A stretch of DNA of 64,000 bases from Spirochaetota bacterium (GTDB lineage: Bacteria; Spirochaetota; Spirochaetia; Treponematales; UBA12059), in contig JAKPPT010000122.1 in the NCBI GenBank assembly GCA_029547205.1, forward strand, positions 154,634-218,633, in the 5' to 3' direction. The notes under the pieces were generated by a model. The model saw only the letters and a list, made by a program, of their open reading frames with translations. It ran no database searches and was not told where the DNA came from. The translations under genes and the position numbers were made by a program. Shown here piece after piece: positions 7,338 to 16,387 of the stretch; position 1 is the stretch's first letter; each line of letters opens with the position of its first letter.

Positions 7338-8633
7338 ATGCATGACTATCCATCGTATGACTATAGAAGCATTCCACTCTACAAGGATGTAACGCCGGAA
7401 GAATGGAATGATTGGCACTGGCAGATGCGGAATGACATTAAAGATGTCGAAACGCTTGCAAAAGTTATTCCGCTCTCCGACCAGGAAAAGGCTGATATCG
7501 GTGCTGTGCTCAAAACATTCCGAATGGCAATAACACCATACTATGCATCACTCATCGATAGAAACAATCCTACCTGTCCGGTTAGACTCCAGGCTATTCC
7601 CCGCATCATGGAAACACATTTTTCAGAGAGCGATCAGGCAGATCCACTGCATGAAGATGTTGACAGTCCGGTACCAGGACTCACACACCGCTACCCTGAT
7701 CGTGTCCTCCTCCTCGTTACGCATATCTGCTCAATGAACTGCCGCCACTGCACAAGGCGACGCATTGTCGGAGAAGAAGACCAGCACATGCTTGAGTCTC
7801 AAATAGATGCAGCAGTCGAGTATATTAAGAAAACACCGATTATCCGCGATGTGCTCATTTCGGGCGGTGATCCGTTTGTGCTTTCCGATGAAAGGCTTGA
7901 GAGTATCATTCAAAAAATTCGTGCTATTCCGCATGTTGAGATTATCCGCATTGGAACAAGAACTCCAGTCGTTATGCCCATGCGCATAACAGACAACCTT
8001 GTTAACATGCTCAAAAAATATCATCCGATATTCATAAACACCCATTTTAATCATCCTAAAGAAATAACGGCAGAAGCCCGTGAAGCATGCAGAAAGCTTG
8101 CCGATGCTGGTATTCCGCTCGGTAATCAGACTGTGTTGCTCCGTGATGTCAATGATTGTCCGGTGATTATGAAAAAGCTCATGCAAAAATTGCTGACCAT
8201 TCGTGTGCGCCCGTACTACATCTATCAGTGCGATCTCTCTATGGGTATTGAGCATTTCCGTACTCCAGTAAGTAAGGGCATTGAGATTATAGAAAATTTA
8301 CGAGGACACACAACCGGTCTTGCCGTTCCGACATTTGTTATTGATGCTCCTGGCGGCGGAGGAAAAACTCCTGTTATGCCGGATTATGTTATTACCCGAA
8401 ACGAAAAACGTGTTATACTCCGCAATTACGAGGGTGTTATTACTACCTATGATGAACCTGATTCGTACAGAGAAGACTGCGGTAAATGCAAACTCTGTTC
8501 CGATGAGTTACTCCTCAATGCTACTTGCGGTGTAGCTCGGCTCTTATCGGGTGATGAGAAAGTACTCGAACCTAAAAATCTTGTACGGGCCGCACGCAAT
8601 CCTTCACAGCAGACTCCTCGTAAAAAGAAATAA
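7338..8633 (+). CDS. kamA: L-lysine 2,3-aminomutase
   Basis: Radical SAM, PLP-dependent mutase that moves the alpha-amino group of lysine to form L-beta-lysine, the first step of lysine fermentation. The [4Fe-4S] motif C-x3-C-x2-C is at residues 131, 135 and 138 (HICSMNCRHCTRRR). The PLP lysine lies in PGGGGKTPVMP. A C-terminal cysteine cluster (CGKCKLCSD...C) matches the structural zinc site. The 431-residue length is typical. Nothing in the sequence separates it from EF-P-type relatives as clearly as its neighbours kdd, kce, kamB and kamC do. Confidence 0.95.
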   Translation: MHDYPSYDYRSIPLYKDVTPEEWNDWHWQMRNDIKDVETLAKVIPLSDQEKADIGAVLKTFRMAITPYYASLIDRNNPTCPVRLQAIPRIMETHFSESDQADPLHEDVDSPVPGLTHRYPDRVLLLVTHICSMNCRHCTRRRIVGEEDQHMLESQIDAAVEYIKKTPIIRDVLISGGDPFVLSDERLESIIQKIRAIPHVEIIRIGTRTPVVMPMRITDNLVNMLKKYHPIFINTHFNHPKEITAEAREACRKLADAGIPLGNQTVLLRDVNDCPVIMKKLMQKLLTIRVRPYYIYQCDLSMGIEHFRTPVSKGIEIIENLRGHTTGLAVPTFVIDAPGGGGKTPVMPDYVITRNEKRVILRNYEGVITTYDEPDSYREDCGKCKLCSDELLLNATCGVARLLSGDEKVLEPKNLVRAARNPSQQTPRKKK

Positions 8634-8642
8634 TATTCCGCG

Positions 8643-9512
8643 ATGCTTGACATCAACGCATTTCCGGGCCGCGTAACTTGTATTACCGGTCCGGAAAAAA
8701 ATTGCGGTAAAACGCAGTTTATGAATTATCTCGTACAGAAACTCGTCAGGAAGGGACATGCCCCTGCGGTAATGACTGCAGGCTATGACGGTGAAGCACG
8801 GGATCTCCTCAATGGCACAAAAAAGCCTTCGGTTTACATCAATCCAGGCACTATTGTAGTAACACCGGAGCGATTCCTCAGAACGAGCACTATTTTCCCT
8901 GAAATTCTTGAAGTTGTTCCTGGCTCTACATCACTCGGGAACTGCTGCATTGCACGGGCACAGCGTGCTGGTACTGTAATTTTGGCAAGCGGAGAAGGTA
9001 ATTCAAGTATTACCTGGACACTCACGTATCTTGAGGAAAACAAATTAGCACACACAGTGCTTATTGATGGCGCTTTTAATAGAATTACACAGGTAAGTGC
9101 ATGGCATAATTCACAATTAGTGTATGTCGTCCGTGTTGATACTGTCAACGTTAAGAAAACTATCGAAACGCTCACACGTTTGCTAATGTTATTATCACTC
9201 AATGAAGCATCACCGGAGCTCATCGATACAGAAACCACATTTACCATGCCGGATGTACTCTCGCTTGAGACAATTCATGCAATTCCTGAACGCATTAAAA
9301 CAGTGATCCTTAAAGATTTCACACGGGTGTTTTTACCGTATCGCGAACTTAAATCGCTCCTCTCAGAAAAACAGCTCATGGTTTTGAGAAAAATTCCCTG
9401 TGCGGGTATACCGGTAATTGTTCGCGGTCTTTCATTTAAAGATTTTTATGATGCTGTGCCCGATCTCCCGCTCAAAGAACTCATTTTCTCAAATCCATAT
9501 CAAGACTCATAA
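8643..9512 (+). CDS. kamB: Lysine 5,6-aminomutase reactivase subunit KamB
   Basis: A 289-residue P-loop protein (GPEKNCGKT, residues 16-24) matching the KamB type found beside kamA and kamC in lysine fermenters. With KamC it is thought to exchange damaged cobalamin on the AdoCbl-dependent lysine 5,6-aminomutase KamDE. The gene follows kamA by nine bases and has no obvious Shine-Dalgarno; a TAATAT hexamer stands six bases before the ATG, but coupling to kamA is the simpler explanation. The mutase it should serve (kamDE) is not encoded in this window. Confidence 0.82.
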   Translation: MLDINAFPGRVTCITGPEKNCGKTQFMNYLVQKLVRKGHAPAVMTAGYDGEARDLLNGTKKPSVYINPGTIVVTPERFLRTSTIFPEILEVVPGSTSLGNCCIARAQRAGTVILASGEGNSSITWTLTYLEENKLAHTVLIDGAFNRITQVSAWHNSQLVYVVRVDTVNVKKTIETLTRLLMLLSLNEASPELIDTETTFTMPDVLSLETIHAIPERIKTVILKDFTRVFLPYRELKSLLSEKQLMVLRKIPCAGIPVIVRGLSFKDFYDAVPDLPLKELIFSNPYQDS

Positions 9513-9541
9513 CCACGGTGGCGCACTGCAAGGAGGTATGT

Positions 9542-11179
9542 ATGCATGACGATGCGTGGAGCTTTTCCCAGATTGATACATTTCTACAAAAATTGACACC
9601 GCTTTCGGTATGGGCAAAAGACGAGCATGCAAAATGCATTGTTTACACAGACAGGAAAAAGCTTGAGACACTCTACGATGATATAGATGCTGTGTTTGCA
9701 TCACTCGAGGCTTCGCCATCGTCTATTGCACAGGACAGGATTTCCTACCATCTCAAAAGACTCCCGCGCATTCCGCTAACGGAAAAAGACACATATGAAA
9801 TCATTGAACTTTTCCAGTTTAAAAAATTTTTAACAAACTTTAGAGCAATCTGTCATGAAATCACACCCGATATTGCCGAACGGTTTGCGCTCAAACCAGT
9901 TGCACGTGAAGCTACAGCACTGCTTGAACAGGGCGGCTCTGATGCAGAAACCTTTTTCCTTGCAGACTCCTATCACCCATCACTTCCAGAAATTAGAAAA
10001 CGCATAGTCATCGTTCAGGAACTTATTAGCAAAGCAAAACACACGCGCGACGAAACGATACTGGAACAGTTTGATATTGCACTCAATGAACGCGAATTTG
10101 TGATTGTTGACACATCACATGTTACTGAGAACCTTACTGCTTCACCGCTCGTTAATCTTGAGCCCTACGATGACAACCATTTTATAGTAAAACCCAGTCT
10201 CAATGCAGAGCTCATTAAGCTGGAACAGGAACTTGAAAAGCTCAGGAATCAGGAACAGCTTGTCGAACAGGAAGTTATCACAGAGCTTTCAAAGGTTATT
10301 AATACTTCCCTCACGGAAATTCATCGTGCAATCGAGGCAATCATTCGCTATGACCGCGCACGTGCATGTGCGCTGTTCATTACTTCATACAAGCTTACAC
10401 GACCATGTTTAAGCAGCAACTGTTTGACTCTTCATGATGGGCGCTATATCCCCTGTGAAGAAGAATGTACTGCTTTAGGTCTTGCATATACTCCGCTCAC
10501 CATTTCGCTTCAAAAAAACACCACCGTATTATTTGGCTCCAATATGGGCGGAAAAACTGTAGCGCTCAAAACGCTGCTCTTTTTCCAGCTTCTTGCACAG
10601 TGCGGTTTTTTTGTGCCAGCTCGTTCTTTTGAAACACGAGTATACAAACATATACGGTATGTGGGTGAACTCTATGGCGAGCGGCTTACAGGACTTTCTG
10701 GTTTTGGTTTTGAAATCTGGCGTTTTAACTCCGTATGGTCTCAGGTTGATGATGGTCTCATTGCATTCGACGAATTTGCTCGAACAACCGGAAGCCATGA
10801 AGCCGAAGCACTCCTCTCTGCTGTGGTCGATGCCTACCGTAAAAAACCTGCAATTACTTCGATTTTTGCAACACATTTTAGAGGCATAGAACGCTATACT
10901 GATGTATACTATATAAAGATGAAAGGCCTTAACCATGAACAGGCTGTTGCCTGTTTAGATGAACACGCTCCACTTAAGGACCGTCTCATGAGTATCAACC
11001 AGCATATGTGTTATGCTGTGTGTCCTGATACTGGCTCAGATATCCAGAGCGATGCGCTTGCAATTGCGGACATGCTTGGTGCTGACAGCACTATTATCCG
11101 GGCAGCGCAAACTATCATTCAAAAACGAAATACTCTTACCAATGAGAATGCAGGAAAACTGCCATGCGCTTCATCGTAG
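9542..11179 (+). CDS. kamC: Lysine 5,6-aminomutase reactivase ATPase KamC (MutS-like)
   Basis: A 545-residue protein with a MutS-type ATPase at its C-terminal half: Walker A GSNMGGKT at residues 332-339, and a Walker B-like GLIAFDEFARTTGSHEAEA about 80 residues on. A central coiled coil (LIKLEQELEKLRNQEQ) precedes it. The DNA-mismatch domains of MutS are absent, as in KamC proteins, which partner KamB in cobalamin-enzyme reactivation. The ATG at 9542 follows AAGGAGG with good spacing; an upstream in-frame ATG at 9518 precedes that ribosome site. The end overlaps the following amidohydrolase gene by 16 bases. Confidence 0.85.
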   Translation: MHDDAWSFSQIDTFLQKLTPLSVWAKDEHAKCIVYTDRKKLETLYDDIDAVFASLEASPSSIAQDRISYHLKRLPRIPLTEKDTYEIIELFQFKKFLTNFRAICHEITPDIAERFALKPVAREATALLEQGGSDAETFFLADSYHPSLPEIRKRIVIVQELISKAKHTRDETILEQFDIALNEREFVIVDTSHVTENLTASPLVNLEPYDDNHFIVKPSLNAELIKLEQELEKLRNQEQLVEQEVITELSKVINTSLTEIHRAIEAIIRYDRARACALFITSYKLTRPCLSSNCLTLHDGRYIPCEEECTALGLAYTPLTISLQKNTTVLFGSNMGGKTVALKTLLFFQLLAQCGFFVPARSFETRVYKHIRYVGELYGERLTGLSGFGFEIWRFNSVWSQVDDGLIAFDEFARTTGSHEAEALLSAVVDAYRKKPAITSIFATHFRGIERYTDVYYIKMKGLNHEQAVACLDEHAPLKDRLMSINQHMCYAVCPDTGSDIQSDALAIADMLGADSTIIRAAQTIIQKRNTLTNENAGKLPCASS

Positions 11180-12426
11180 ATGTTCACTGCCATATCATGA
11201 CGCTTTCCCGTCCCAATGTCGGTACCTTTATCGATGCACTAGCGCACCGTCCGTTTGAATATCTCAAGACACAAATTTCAGCACCGAAATATTTGTTAAC
11301 AAGCCTATTTAGTAATCGCGGTTCTGCCATACGCAACACAATTGCAGTTGCAGATAACGATGCATCGGCAATTATCGGGCTTATGCACGATGACCTTGCA
11401 GGAACTATAGGCCCTGCCGATACAAATCCTATTTTGCACAATGGAGCATTTCATATACTCGGTGACATATATGACAGCATGATTATCTGTCCGCTCCTGA
11501 TGGATTTTTCACGTCCGGCACGAATTACACCGGACATTTACTATAACCAGCCAACAGAAAAGCATCATACATTTACGATTCTGGAAATACTTCATGGTAT
11601 CCGTCAGTATCTCAAAGAACATCAAAAACCACACAGAAGGGGCTTTTTGCAACATCCTGCTCAAGGCAGGCTCATTGTTCGTCCCTTTTTAGGTGTAGAT
11701 CCAAGCTGGATGACTCCTGACGAGGTGCTCATTTTCCTTAATCGCTATTTTCGATCATATAAGCGTGACCTGAATAAACAGGTAAAGGCTAGCCTTGCAC
11801 TGGAGCACTGGGATGGCTCGCTCAATCGACTTCCTCCTGCACTGTTTTCCGGCATAAAATTATATCCGCCGCTTGGTTTTGATCCCTGGCCTGATAATCC
11901 GCTCGCGCGCGAAGCATGCAAAACACTCTATCAATACTGTGAACAGAAACAAATACCCATAACAACACATTGTGATGATGGCGGCTACCGGGTAATTCCA
12001 TTACCAGAAGCAGAACACTACACAAATCCAGAACGATGGCTTCCTGTGCTTGAACACTATCCCGAGCTCTATCTTAATTTTGCACATTTTGGACACCGAT
12101 ACCAGGAGAATCGCAAAACTGCCAACAGCTGGACAGACTCTATTGTTACGCTTATGAACCGCTATCCGCACATTTACACCGATGTATCGTTCAATGGATG
12201 TGATTTTGCATACTGGACATGGCTTGAAACGTTTATCAATAGCAAAACTGATACGATTAGCGAGTTGCTCCGCAATCGAATCATGTTTGGTACAGATTTC
12301 CTCATCAATCTCCTGAAAATCGACTCATACCGTTCATACATCAAGGGGTTTCTGGAATCGGATCTCGATCATAGCTTAAAACGGGCAATGCTCACTCAAA
12401 ACCCACTGTCATTTTTGTTTATCTGA
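11164..12426 (+). CDS. Amidohydrolase-family metal-dependent hydrolase, substrate unknown
   Basis: A 420-residue TIM-barrel hydrolase of the amidohydrolase-2 type. Metal-site motifs are visible in order: DVHCHI (HxH, near residue 8), the lysine-containing strand GIKLYPPLGFDP, ITTHCDD, LNFAHFGHR and the late Asp in MFGTDF. The start lies inside the end of kamC (16-base overlap, different frame), so translation is coupled and the protein is probably made with the reactivase. I know of no lysine-fermentation step that needs such an enzyme. It might hydrolyse a lactam or acyl derivative of a pathway intermediate; that is conjecture. An inverted-repeat element follows at 12443-12500. Confidence 0.75.
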   Translation: MRFIVDVHCHIMTLSRPNVGTFIDALAHRPFEYLKTQISAPKYLLTSLFSNRGSAIRNTIAVADNDASAIIGLMHDDLAGTIGPADTNPILHNGAFHILGDIYDSMIICPLLMDFSRPARITPDIYYNQPTEKHHTFTILEILHGIRQYLKEHQKPHRRGFLQHPAQGRLIVRPFLGVDPSWMTPDEVLIFLNRYFRSYKRDLNKQVKASLALEHWDGSLNRLPPALFSGIKLYPPLGFDPWPDNPLAREACKTLYQYCEQKQIPITTHCDDGGYRVIPLPEAEHYTNPERWLPVLEHYPELYLNFAHFGHRYQENRKTANSWTDSIVTLMNRYPHIYTDVSFNGCDFAYWTWLETFINSKTDTISELLRNRIMFGTDFLINLLKIDSYRSYIKGFLESDLDHSLKRAMLTQNPLSFLFI

Positions 12427-12443
12427 TCACGCTCAATGAGTGC

Positions 12444-12500
12444 TGTCACCAAACCGGTGATATGCGCACACAAGGTAGCGTTTCACAAGCTTGGTGACAC
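12444..12500. repeat. Inverted pair of the interspersed motif (copy B)
   Basis: TGTCACCAA (12444-12452) is perfectly complementary to TTGGTGACA (12491-12499). The right part, CACAAGCTTGGTGACAC (12484-12500), is the reverse of the recurrent GTGTCACSAAGMTTGTG word. It lies between convergent genes. There is no T-run directly after it, but a fold-back of this size could end or protect transcripts from both sides. Confidence 0.5.
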
Positions 12501-12519
12501 TAAAATTTTGTCTACCTAT

Positions 12520-14112
12520 TTATAAATCCCAGATCTCTGAAAAATCATGCTCTTTTTCACACCATTTACAGATAAATATATCTTTGCCTTCTGGTGTTCG
12601 TTTTCGTATGAAATACGGTTCGATATGTTCCTGATGTTTTGGATGTGATATGCAGTTTTCATTTTTGCAGGAAATATCACTAAAATTATAAATACGAGGT
12701 GGCATACCGAGTCTGAACTTTTTTACCACTGTGTGGTTCTGGATAATATTGAGCGTACAACCGGGTGAGATTGCACCGAGACGTTTTAAGTTTTTTTCTC
12801 CAAATGTCTGCAGGTCCGGTATAGAAATTATTCCTTTAAAAACATCAGGACCTTTGTTTGAATGATACACACCATGCGAAGAACGCAGATTCAAATTCAT
12901 GAGCTTGCGGATAGCATCGATTCTGTCCCAGATTGCAGCAATAGGGAATCCCGTTGCTATATGGTCTATAACAAGGCCATTTTCTACAGGTTTTATACCT
13001 ATTTTATATTCTGGCTTTTCATGCTTAACAATTGGTGCTTCCACAATAAAATCGTCGGTAAACTCAGGTTCTGCATGGTTTGTGCCAGAAAAATCGTCTC
13101 CGAGATGTCCTGCGCACAGTGCCATTTCGATAATGCGCGTATAGTATCCGTTTGCGGACTGTTCGTCCCAACCATTGAGTGGTGTCTCATCGAGGAATGA
13201 TGGAATTACCGGGTTTAACCGATCACGAGGCAGCGGATGATAAAAACGCGTTCCTGGTCCCAGTTTTTCCATCATATCAGGACGGAACGTGACTGCTTTT
13301 CGCAAGAGTGGTGCTTTTTCCAATACGCTGTCTCCCATGCGCTCTAGCTGCAGTCTTGTAAAGTACCAGATTCGGGCAGTTTCACCGGAAGCCAGATACT
13401 CATCGAGTGATGAGAAAATCCGCACTGTGAAACCGTTTTCTTTCATTTTATTGATGTAGTACGCAGGCATCATGAGTTCTTGCGGTGCAATAAGATCAAC
13501 CGTTACGTGCTTGAAAATTCGCAAGCCATCTGCTTTTGAATGCACCGTTCTGCCATGGTAAAGGTCTCCGATGAGCGCAACGTGAATCGATGACATATCC
13601 CACTGCAGGTGTTCAAGAAACGTAAATTCGTCGAGGAATTCTTGTGTAGGGTGTTCGTGCTTGCCATCTCCAGCATTGATAAAGGATGGCCTTGCGTGAC
13701 CATGTTCTTCTGCCCAGGCACCAATATAGTAGTCCAGCCAGGTACAGGTGCCTTCCAGTTTTGACCGTATTATAAAACAGGATTCTGGCGCATAGCCAAC
13801 GAGCATTTTTATTGTGTCTGTAATGCTTTCATTTTTTGCGAATGACGATGTTGCAGAATCAAACATGTTAACGCGAACCTGGTGAAATTCAGCTGCATTT
13901 TTAAACGATTCACGAGTCCGTGTCGAGTTTTCAAGAAAAATGAGATATGCTGAAAAATCTTTTCTGTTTATTCTAAAACTATCAACCGCACTGCTCTTAT
14001 TGATAATTGCAGTTTTAAGCTCACGTGCTTTCTGGTACAGATACCGCTGTTCATCAAGTGAAAAATCATTCACAACACTGATTGACCGTCCTTTGAATAC
14101 TCCTTGTTTCAT
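12520..14112 (-). CDS. pyrB: Aspartate carbamoyltransferase, fused catalytic and regulatory chains (PyrBI)
   Basis: Catalyses carbamoyl phosphate plus aspartate to N-carbamoylaspartate in pyrimidine synthesis. It has 530 residues. The catalytic part (about 1-330) has ENSTRTRESF, GDGKHEHPTQEFLDEF and YHPLPRDR. The regulatory part (about 365-530) has the PyrI allosteric region (NGLVIDHI, LMNLN) and a Zn site C-x4-C...C-x2-C (CKNENC and CKWC). Such single-chain PyrB-PyrI fusions occur in Thermotoga and treponemes. GGGAGG precedes the ATG. A terminator at 14126-14158 ends only 13 bases upstream, leaving no room for a separate promoter behind it. Confidence 0.93.
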   Translation of the reverse strand: MKQGVFKGRSISVVNDFSLDEQRYLYQKARELKTAIINKSSAVDSFRINRKDFSAYLIFLENSTRTRESFKNAAEFHQVRVNMFDSATSSFAKNESITDTIKMLVGYAPESCFIIRSKLEGTCTWLDYYIGAWAEEHGHARPSFINAGDGKHEHPTQEFLDEFTFLEHLQWDMSSIHVALIGDLYHGRTVHSKADGLRIFKHVTVDLIAPQELMMPAYYINKMKENGFTVRIFSSLDEYLASGETARIWYFTRLQLERMGDSVLEKAPLLRKAVTFRPDMMEKLGPGTRFYHPLPRDRLNPVIPSFLDETPLNGWDEQSANGYYTRIIEMALCAGHLGDDFSGTNHAEPEFTDDFIVEAPIVKHEKPEYKIGIKPVENGLVIDHIATGFPIAAIWDRIDAIRKLMNLNLRSSHGVYHSNKGPDVFKGIISIPDLQTFGEKNLKRLGAISPGCTLNIIQNHTVVKKFRLGMPPRIYNFSDISCKNENCISHPKHQEHIEPYFIRKRTPEGKDIFICKWCEKEHDFSEIWDL

Positions 14113-14125
14113 AATGCCTCCCTTA

Positions 14126-14158
14126 TAAAAAAAGCCGTTCAGAAATGCTGAACGGCTT
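14126..14158 (-). terminator. Terminator / possible attenuator in front of pyrBI
   Basis: AAGCCGTTCAG (14132-14142) pairs with CTGAACGGCTT (14148-14158) around a 5-base loop. The minus-strand transcript ends in a run of seven U. It closes the P83/100 gene, and its U-run is 13 bases from the pyrBI start, so pyrBI transcription would have to read through it. Confidence 0.8.
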
Positions 14159-14163
14159 AAAGA

Positions 14164-15726
14164 TTACTTGATTTCTTTTTCCAACGACAGGTTGTCTGGC
14201 TTGAGCAAATAGAAGGAACCCTTTGGTCCTTGTATGATAATTTTTGAGTCTACTTCCATAATTGCTGACCATGGACTTACTGCTGATGACGTAGCAAGCA
14301 GTGTGAGTTTTTGCGGATCGTATTTGCCCAGCACCCATGTATCATCCTTTTTAATAATGGTATAGATAAACTGACCAATCTTCACAATACGTGCATCGGG
14401 AAACACTGCTTCCTCCGACTGTGCTAGAACTTCGAACGTTGATTTAGAAACAGCAACAAGCCGCACAACTCCACCAGCATTGGTGTTTTGACCTGCTACA
14501 GCAATAAAGTAATCGCCTGCATCAAATGCTGTATTAGCACGCATCGTATTGATTTCGCTCTTTTTTATACGATTTCCTGTAGTTAAGTCAAGGAGTATCA
14601 ACCGAGCCAGTGGGCTGTTAGGATCGAGGAGTTCAAACACGACATTGCCTTTCGGTGGCTGCTCCTGTGCGGCAACCTGTGCAGCAATTTCTTTTTTTTG
14701 ATCTTCTGCAATAGCCTGTCGTTCTTGAGCTACTTCCTCTTTTTGCTGCGCTAAAGCCTGTTCCTGCTGCTCCGTTTGTTTCTTTTGTTCCTCTAGCTGT
14801 GCCTGTTGCTGCTGCAAGGCTTCCTGCTGTCGTGCGAGTTCTTCTTGTTGTTTAGCTCGTTCGGCTTTTGCAGCTTCTGTTTCTTCGACAGTTGCTTGCT
14901 GCCCACCGCCTGCAAGCTGCTCCTGTTGTTCCTGGAGTTTTTTCTGTTGTTCCTGGAGCGCCTGTTCTTCTTGAGCAATGCGCGCTTTTTCTTCTGCTAA
15001 GGCTTTTTCCTGTTGCTGTATTTCCTCTTCGCGGAGATCAACCATCTGCTGGCGCTGTTCTGCTGCTGTTCCGCCTGTTTCTTCTTTCAGGCTCTGCACT
15101 ACCTGCTTGTCACTGATAGGACCAGTTGCAACTCCGGAACCTGTTGGAGAACCTGGTTTTGTCGTCAGTGGAATAACGATGCGTGATTTTCCTGCCCACT
15201 CATCCCAGCGTATGGAGAGTCCTGCATTATCTGGAGTAAGTTCTTTAAGCACGAGCGGTTTATATTTGCTTTGAAAATAGGCAATGTCTTTTCGATAGAC
15301 TGCATTGTAGATTGTTATAAACAATGCGAGCAAGTCTGCATCTTTTTGAGAGTAGCCATATGCTTTTTCAAGATAACCTGAAATAATGAGCCGTAAATTT
15401 TTGATGTGATCAACTCTGGCATTTGGTCCAAGAAACAGAATATCAGCATCGAATCCGCTAGGAGTGGCAGGGTCTACAAGATGAAGCACAAAATACGTTT
15501 GCCGATTGCCTGATTGTCCCGTACCTGCTCTCACTGCCTGTCCCATACCCTGTCCGATTCCTCTAATTTCAGCAACAGTATTTATAAAATCATGAGGACC
15601 GACATAATTGATAAACTCAATTGTCTTATTTGCAGTTGAAGAAAGTTCATCTTGATTGACAGTTTGAGCAGTGAGCAGTACAACGACAAACCAAAAACAA
15701 AAAACACATAATGTACACTTTTTCAT
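14164..15726 (-). CDS. P83/100-family exported protein with Gln/Glu-rich coiled coil
   Basis: About 520 residues with a signal peptide ending near LLTAQT. Residues about 15-180 match the spirochaetal P83/100 antigen family (FINYVGPHDFIN, DADILFLGPNARVDHIKNLR, YAYSQKDADLLALFITIYNAVY-like segment). Residues about 215-345 are a long charged, Gln-rich coiled coil of repeated E-Q-Q-x patterns. The C-terminus is a beta-rich domain (LTTGNRIKKSEINTMRANTAFDAG). The family is restricted to spirochaetes and periplasmic or envelope-associated; its function is not established. The ATG at 15726 has GGGAG eight bases upstream. It diverges from the envelope genes at 15889-18520. Confidence 0.85.
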   Translation of the reverse strand: MKKCTLCVFCFWFVVVLLTAQTVNQDELSSTANKTIEFINYVGPHDFINTVAEIRGIGQGMGQAVRAGTGQSGNRQTYFVLHLVDPATPSGFDADILFLGPNARVDHIKNLRLIISGYLEKAYGYSQKDADLLALFITIYNAVYRKDIAYFQSKYKPLVLKELTPDNAGLSIRWDEWAGKSRIVIPLTTKPGSPTGSGVATGPISDKQVVQSLKEETGGTAAEQRQQMVDLREEEIQQQEKALAEEKARIAQEEQALQEQQKKLQEQQEQLAGGGQQATVEETEAAKAERAKQQEELARQQEALQQQQAQLEEQKKQTEQQEQALAQQKEEVAQERQAIAEDQKKEIAAQVAAQEQPPKGNVVFELLDPNSPLARLILLDLTTGNRIKKSEINTMRANTAFDAGDYFIAVAGQNTNAGGVVRLVAVSKSTFEVLAQSEEAVFPDARIVKIGQFIYTIIKKDDTWVLGKYDPQKLTLLATSSAVSPWSAIMEVDSKIIIQGPKGSFYLLKPDNLSLEKEIK

Positions 15727-15888
15727 ACAATGCACTCCCGCTTTATAAGATTCCTACCTGGATGCATGTTGTAATTGTACCACGAAACGGTAAATTTGCA
15801 ATGCAGTATGCGATAAAAGCACTCAACTCAAGCAGTAAGGTACCGATATTTGAAATGAGATATCATAGTGTGGGACATTGAGGTTTTC

Positions 15889-16374
15889 ATGAAAAGATTT
15901 ATAAGCTTTGCAGCATGTTTGCTGCTCGTTACAACGCTCCTTGCAGCACAGACCGTAAACATCAATCTGCTCTGGTCATCTCCAGTAGAAGAACAGCAAG
16001 TGCTACCGTTCATCGAAGCAATGATAGGCGGCTGCCTCATGGAGCTATTTGAGCAAGGGTTTATGGGCACCAATAGCTTGCCTAAAAAGGCAGATAAGGC
16101 AGCGTTTACAGCGGCAATTCCCACAAGTGAAGATGCTGAGGCATTTATAGACTATGAAGTCTATATTTATATTGAAATTACTGACCTAAAACTAAAACCG
16201 GCAGAAATACAGTATCGTATTGTTAAGCTTGATTCGGGAAAAGAAGTATACAAAGGAAAAATTGCAATTCCCACACTCAAAGCCGTTTCAAGACAAGAAT
16301 ATATGCAGTATTACCATACATTAGGAACACTCGTGATAAAAGATATTACAGCAAAAGTTTCTATGCGTTATTAG
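15889..16374 (+). CDS. Exported protein of unknown function
   Basis: A 161-residue protein with signal peptide (KRFISFAACLLLVTTLLAAQ). The mature part has no cysteine pairs apart from one Cys near residue 45, and a predicted beta-rich C-terminus. I do not recognise the family. TGAGG is five bases before the ATG at 15889; an in-frame ATG 21 bases upstream has no ribosome site. It lies 13 bases before the DPBB/SPOR gene and opposite the P83/100 gene, so it is probably part of a spirochaetal envelope unit. Confidence 0.7.
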   Translation: MKRFISFAACLLLVTTLLAAQTVNINLLWSSPVEEQQVLPFIEAMIGGCLMELFEQGFMGTNSLPKKADKAAFTAAIPTSEDAEAFIDYEVYIYIEITDLKLKPAEIQYRIVKLDSGKEVYKGKIAIPTLKAVSRQEYMQYYHTLGTLVIKDITAKVSMRY

Positions 16375-16387
16375 CAGGGGAGTTTAT

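Noticed and set aside
8626..8644. Leaderless promoter for kamB (TAATAT six bases before ATG)
   Set aside because: No acceptable -35 box, and kamB lies nine bases after kamA inside an operon, so coupling is simpler.
14806..15274. Leu/Phe-rich plus-strand frames antisense to the P83/100 coiled coil
   Set aside because: Complement of Gln/Glu/Lys-rich codons gives artificial Leu/Phe/Ser runs; no start signals.
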